From positions 62,001 to 126,000 of the forward strand of contig NZ_JAHWXQ010000005.1 in the NCBI RefSeq assembly GCF_019336435.1: DNA of 64,000 bases, in the 5' to 3' direction. Positions 60,594-64,000 of the stretch are shown here, in pieces. Numbering within the stretch: the first letter of the stretch is position 1; each line of letters opens with the position of its first letter. The notes below the pieces were generated by a model. It was not told the DNA's origin, did not search any database, and saw only the letters and a program-made list of their open reading frames with translations. The position numbers and the translations under genes are program-made. Source of the DNA: Pontibacter populi. GTDB lineage: Bacteria > Bacteroidota > Bacteroidia > Cytophagales > Hymenobacteraceae.

Positions 60594-61922
60594 ATGAACG
60601 CATTAGGAAGACATATCCTGGTAGAATTTTACAACTGTTCTCCTGAACTGATGAACGACGTAGTTCATATCGAGAACAGCATGGTAGCTGCAGCCGAAAC
60701 AGCCGGAGCCACCGTAATTAACAGTACATTTCACCACTTCTCGCCATACGGAGTTTCTGGTGTGGTCGTGATTCAGGAAAGTCACCTGGCAATTCATACG
60801 TGGCCGGAATATGGCTATGCAGCTGTAGACCTTTTCACCTGTGGCGATTCTGTAGACCCATGGGTATCTTATAACTATCTGAAAGATGCATTTAAGGCTA
60901 GCCATGGTTCTGCTATGGAGTGCCGTCGTGGCCAGCTAGACCTGCTAAAGCGCATGGACTTCAACCTGGAGTCGTTGCGTGATGTGTCTGCAAAGCCAGA
61001 AGAAAAGATTGGTACTATAACCCGCGATGTTTGGTTTACCGAACGCGATGAGAACATTGCCTTGTCGCTGAAGCACTCCGGAAACCAACTATACAAAAAA
61101 GACTCTCCGTACCAGCGTGTAGAAATTTTCGAGACTTTTGCTTATGGCAACCTGCTTACCCTGGATGGTATGGTGATGTGCACGCAGAAAGACGAATATG
61201 TGTACCATGAAATGATCACGCACGTACCGATGTTCAGCCATCCGAAGGCAAAAAGAGCATTAGTAATTGGCGGTGGTGATGGCGGTACGGTTCGCGAACT
61301 GCTACGCTACGGGCAACTGGAAGAGGTTACACTTGTAGAGATTGACGAACTGGTGATAGAAGCCTGCAAATTACACTTACCTGAAACAGCTGTAGCTTTT
61401 GATAACCCAAGACTAAACCTGTTGGTTGAAGACGGGATCAAATACATTAAGGAATGTGAAAACGAGCGCTACGATTTAATTATAGTTGACTCTGCTGACC
61501 CGGTTGGCCCAGGTGAAGGCTTGTTTACGGCTGAATTTTACCATGAAGTGTACCGTTGTCTTACCAAAGATGGCATCATGATCACGCAGAGCGAATCGCC
61601 GCGCTTTAACAGCGGTGTGTTTGTTGAGATTTACGATACGTACAAGCAGATATTCGGTAAGGAGAAAGTACATTGTTACCTGGCAGCTATCCCGACATAT
61701 CCTACAGGTACCTGGAGCTTCTCTTATTGCTCTAAAGGCGATGCACATCCGCTTCAGTTTGATGTTAATGCTGCTGCCGCTTTCTCTGTTGAGCAGGGGC
61801 TGAAATACTATAACGAAGACATTCATAAGGCTGCCTTTGCGCTTCCTAACTTTGTAAAAGAACTTTTAAACGCTAAACCAGGTCAGGTAACAAATGAGTA
61901 CTCAGCAGAACCAACCGCTTAA
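60594..61922 (+). CDS. SpeD-SpeE fusion (AdoMet decarboxylase plus spermidine synthase)
   Basis: 442 residues. Residues 1-125 are an S-adenosylmethionine decarboxylase of the small Thermotoga type: the pyruvoyl-forming Ser63 ([14 protein letters not shown]), His68 and Cys83 (FTCG) fall on the same positions as in T. maritima. Residues ~145-435 are spermidine synthase: [44 protein letters not shown], and [14 protein letters not shown] with the catalytic Asp. The fusion supplies decarboxylated AdoMet directly to the aminopropyl transfer. It overlaps speB by 29 bases. Confidence 0.93.
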   Translation: MNALGRHILVEFYNCSPELMNDVVHIENSMVAAAETAGATVINSTFHHFSPYGVSGVVVIQESHLAIHTWPEYGYAAVDLFTCGDSVDPWVSYNYLKDAFKASHGSAMECRRGQLDLLKRMDFNLESLRDVSAKPEEKIGTITRDVWFTERDENIALSLKHSGNQLYKKDSPYQRVEIFETFAYGNLLTLDGMVMCTQKDEYVYHEMITHVPMFSHPKAKRALVIGGGDGGTVRELLRYGQLEEVTLVEIDELVIEACKLHLPETAVAFDNPRLNLLVEDGIKYIKECENERYDLIIVDSADPVGPGEGLFTAEFYHEVYRCLTKDGIMITQSESPRFNSGVFVEIYDTYKQIFGKEKVHCYLAAIPTYPTGTWSFSYCSKGDAHPLQFDVNAAAAFSVEQGLKYYNEDIHKAAFALPNFVKELLNAKPGQVTNEYSAEPTA

Positions 61923-62988
61923 AAGCAAAGCAGAAAAAATTGCCAGCTTCGACCCGAATGGAGTAGGAGATATAAATGCAGGACTTTTCGGTCTGCCCTT
62001 TACTGTAGATGAAGCCGAAGTTGTCGTGATTCCTGTTCCCTGGGAAGTGACAGTATCGTATAGTGCCGGTACTGCCGATGGCCCGCAGGCTATTCTGGAT
62101 GCCTCGCCGCAGATAGACCTTTTTGAGCCAGCCTTAAAAGACGCCTGGAAAGCTGGTATTGCCATGGAGGAAATCTCAGAAGAGTGGCATAGTATAAGTA
62201 ATGAACTGCGCGAGAAAGCGGAGAGATACATTACCTGGCTGGAAGAAGGTCAACCAGAGGTGGATGCTACTGAACTGGAAAATGTGCCGGCTGAGATAAC
62301 TGCGAAAGGCGAAGAATTGCTGCAGTGGCTAAAGCAGAAAGCACTTGGTTATCTGGATCAGGGTAAAGCTGTTTGCGTGCTTGGCGGAGACCATAGTACA
62401 CCGCTTGGTATGATACACGCCCTGGCTGAAAGACATGAGGAATTTGGAATCCTGCAGCTGGATGCTCATGCCGATCTACGCGTAGCTTACGAAGGCTTTA
62501 AGTATTCCCATGCATCCATTATGTACAATGCGCTGCAGGTACCTCAGGTTAAAAAACTGGTGCAGGTTGGTATCCGCGATCTTTGCCAGGCAGAAGCCGA
62601 AATGGCAGAGCAATCAAATGGCCGCATTACTATTTTCTATGATGCCGTGCTGAAAGAAAATATGTATGCCGGCGACAGCTGGAAAAAAGAGTGTAAAAAG
62701 ATCATCGCGCAGCTGCCTCAGAAAGTGTACCTGAGCTTTGATATCGATGCCCTTGATCCGAAGCTGTGTCCGGGAACGGGTACGCCGGTTCCGGGTGGAC
62801 TGGAGTTTGAAGAAGCCGTTTACCTGATCAAGCAACTGGTTAAATCCGGACGTGAGATAATAGGCTGCGACCTGAACGAAGTAGCTCCGGGTGATACAGA
62901 ATGGAATGGTAACGTAGGTGCACGCCTGCTTTACAAGATCTGTAACTGGATGGCCGCTTCGCAGGGAAAACTTAAAGCTGAGTTTTAA
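61894..62988 (+). CDS. speB: Agmatinase
   Basis: 364 residues of the ureohydrolase family with the manganese ligands in [23 protein letters not shown] and FDIDALDP, and a final DLNEVAPG. It makes putrescine from agmatine, the substrate for the spermidine synthase encoded just upstream, so the two genes form one polyamine operon. The extra segment around residues 90-155, with Glu-rich helices, is longer than in E. coli SpeB. The start at 61894 lies inside the speDE frame; translational coupling is likely. Confidence 0.92.
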   Translation: MSTQQNQPLKSKAEKIASFDPNGVGDINAGLFGLPFTVDEAEVVVIPVPWEVTVSYSAGTADGPQAILDASPQIDLFEPALKDAWKAGIAMEEISEEWHSISNELREKAERYITWLEEGQPEVDATELENVPAEITAKGEELLQWLKQKALGYLDQGKAVCVLGGDHSTPLGMIHALAERHEEFGILQLDAHADLRVAYEGFKYSHASIMYNALQVPQVKKLVQVGIRDLCQAEAEMAEQSNGRITIFYDAVLKENMYAGDSWKKECKKIIAQLPQKVYLSFDIDALDPKLCPGTGTPVPGGLEFEEAVYLIKQLVKSGREIIGCDLNEVAPGDTEWNGNVGARLLYKICNWMAASQGKLKAEF

Positions 62989-63057
62989 TCTTTAAAGTGC
63001 CGGCTGCGTAATACGTTTAATAATATGCCTTTACTATATACTTCTAAAGCTATAACT

Positions 63058-63390
63058 ATGGGATTCATTATTAAACTTTTAATTACAGGTGTTGCGGTGG
63101 TGCTCGCTTCGTATATTTTGCCAGGCGTTCACATCGATACATTTGTGACGGCGCTTATACTGGCTTTAGTGTTGGCGTTGCTTAATGCTGTAGTCAGACC
63201 GATACTTGTTATCTTAACGATACCGGTAACTATACTGACGCTAGGCCTTTTCCTGCTGGTAATAAATGCGCTGATCATTTTGCTCGCAGATTACCTGATA
63301 GCCGGCTTTACAGTTGATGGATTCCTGTGGGCATTGATATTCAGCCTTGTGCTATCCGTTATTAACGCTATCCTGGATATGATCTTCTAG
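63058..63390 (+). CDS. Phage-holin-4-superfamily membrane protein
   Basis: 110 residues with four hydrophobic helices: MGFIIKLLITGVAVVLASYILPG, TALILALVLALLNAVVRPILVILTIPVTILTLGLFLLVINALIILLADYLI, and LWALIFSLVLSVINAILDM. The VRPILVILTLPxT motif is that of the small 'phage holin family' proteins (PF04020). They are widespread in non-phage chromosomes, so the name does not imply a prophage. The start at 63058 leaves out 11 codons of the longer frame. Function unknown. Confidence 0.83.
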   Translation: MGFIIKLLITGVAVVLASYILPGVHIDTFVTALILALVLALLNAVVRPILVILTIPVTILTLGLFLLVINALIILLADYLIAGFTVDGFLWALIFSLVLSVINAILDMIF

Positions 63391-63407
63391 TATAGTTTAT
63401 AGTCCAC

Positions 63408-63449
63408 AAAAAAGCGGGGCCGGTATCATTACCGGCCCCGCTTTTTAAT
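63408..63449. terminator. Bidirectional terminator
   Basis: The stem AAAAAGCGGGGCCGGTA/TACCGGCCCCGCTTTTT has a TCAT loop, between convergent genes. Confidence 0.92.
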
Positions 63450-63456
63450 TTATATT

Positions 63457-63789
63457 TTAGCCGTTCATCCACTGGGAGCAGGCATCCGCACATTCGCGGC
63501 AGGCTTCAGCGCATTTCTGGCAATGTTCATGGTCATGTTTGCCGCATTCTTCTGCGCAGGCACGGCAAATCTCTATACACTCCTTCATCACATGTTTGGC
63601 ATGGTCAGAGTTTCGGGCTACAAATCGGGCTGTCAGCGTACAGATGTCAGCACAGTCGCGGTCCAGCATAATACAGCGGACCATCATTTTTACATCATCC
63701 TCCTGCAGGCACATGGTAGCGCAGGTTTCGCAGGCTGTAATACACTTAATGAGCACATGTTCCAGGTTGTTTGTTCTCTCAGATTTCAT
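63457..63789 (-). CDS. Four-helix bundle copper-binding (Csp-like) protein
   Basis: 110 residues with 13-14 Cys in regular pairs: CITACETCATMCL, CIMLDRDCADICT, CIEICRACAEECGKHDHEHCQKCAEACRECADAC. This is the DUF326 family; Csp1 and Csp3 of methanotrophs bind Cu(I) in the core of such bundles. No signal peptide is present, so it should be cytosolic (Csp3-like). Copper storage or detoxification is the likely role. Confidence 0.88.
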   Translation of the reverse strand: MKSERTNNLEHVLIKCITACETCATMCLQEDDVKMMVRCIMLDRDCADICTLTARFVARNSDHAKHVMKECIEICRACAEECGKHDHEHCQKCAEACRECADACSQWMNG

Positions 63790-63890
63790 AGTTTTATTTT
63801 TAGGTTTCTTTTCAATAGCCTACGCTCTCAACTATAGTTAGTTATGAAACTTAGCGATGCTCCGGGCTGTTCAGTTGCTTAAAATAGTCT

Positions 63891-63898
63891 TATCTTTG
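63891..63898 (+). promoter_or_regulatory. -7 box of the RecQ-like gene
   Basis: TATCTTTG, 50 bases before the ATG at 63948; -33 element not clear. Confidence 0.45.
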
Positions 63899-63947
63899 GG
63901 TAAGGAGTAAGCAGGCGGCAACTATAGTTTGTTGCTGAAATGAATAT

Positions 63948-64000
63948 ATGACGGAGATCAGGGAAGCGCGTGAGGCGTTAAAATTGTATTTTGGTTACGA
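63948..64000 (+). CDS. recQ: Start of a RecQ-like DNA helicase (cut by window end)
   Basis: Only the first 17 codons are present: MTEIREARE-ALKLYFGY. The ALKxxFGY pattern is the start of the RecQ helicase N-terminus (typically LKxxFGYdxFRpxQ). The rest lies outside the window, so the call rests on this motif alone. Confidence 0.5.
   Translation, partial: MTEIREAREALKLYFGY

Noticed and set aside
63058-63390. Prophage marker (holin family protein)
   Set aside because: The PF04020 family is common in ordinary chromosomes, and no endolysin or other phage gene is nearby.

Overview
The window comes from a gliding Bacteroidota, most likely a Cytophagales member close to Pontibacter/Hymenobacter. 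The reasons are the gliding genes gldA-gldF-gldG and gldC, a type IX secretion (CHU_C) sorting domain, DUF2027-Smr and DUF2279 proteins, near absence of Shine-Dalgarno sequences, and many promoters of the Bacteroidota form TTTG-N19/20-TAnnTTTG. It is chromosomal and mostly housekeeping: tRNA-Glu, RNase P RNA, SRP RNA, dnaN, topA, guaA, hemL, dcd and pyc are all present. No CRISPR array, insertion sequence or intact prophage was seen.

Layout: 1-1370 is a gene-poor stretch with a partial unknown gene next to tRNA-Glu. 1.6-7 kb holds small conserved hypotheticals, a SIMPL protein, rnpB and a Smr-domain protein. 7.2-10.6 kb is pyruvate carboxylase. 12.7-18 kb holds etfBA, a bifunctional nuclease, a frameshifted NupC transporter and mlaFE. 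18-25 kb holds two short-chain dehydrogenases, gldAFG and dnaN. 25-34 kb holds gldC, dcd, hemL, a TPR/periplasmic-binding fusion, guaA, ffs and a transaldolase-like aldolase. 34-47 kb is a surface-polysaccharide region: FtsE-like ATPase, flippase, a LamG/CHU_C adhesin split by a frameshift, two glycosyltransferases and a full CMP-pseudaminic acid pathway (pseB, pseC, pseF, a pseG-pseH fusion, pseI). 48-51 kb has topA and a SixA-like phosphatase. 51-60 kb is a cytoplasmic chemosensory cluster: ParA-like ATPase, soluble poly-HAMP receptor, CheW, CheY, CheB, CheA, CheC. 60-64 kb has a SpeD-SpeE fusion, agmatinase, a small membrane protein, a cysteine-rich four-helix protein and the start of a RecQ-like helicase.

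The less expected signals are as follows. (1) The palindrome AACTATAGTT (core CTATAG) is hugely over-represented in genes and spacers alike. (2) A composite intergenic repeat occurs three times (about 11.4, 32.2 and 47.4 kb), each with a 119-nt core of identical length and strong pairing potential. (3) The receptor holds eight tandem 276-bp units with no indels, sits downstream of a ParA-like gene, and is paired with a CheB whose receiver lacks the phospho-acceptor aspartate. (4) Two genes are broken by apparent single frameshifts. (5) Two promoters lie so close to start codons that leaderless mRNAs are predicted, a distance calibrated by the ffs promoter in the same window.
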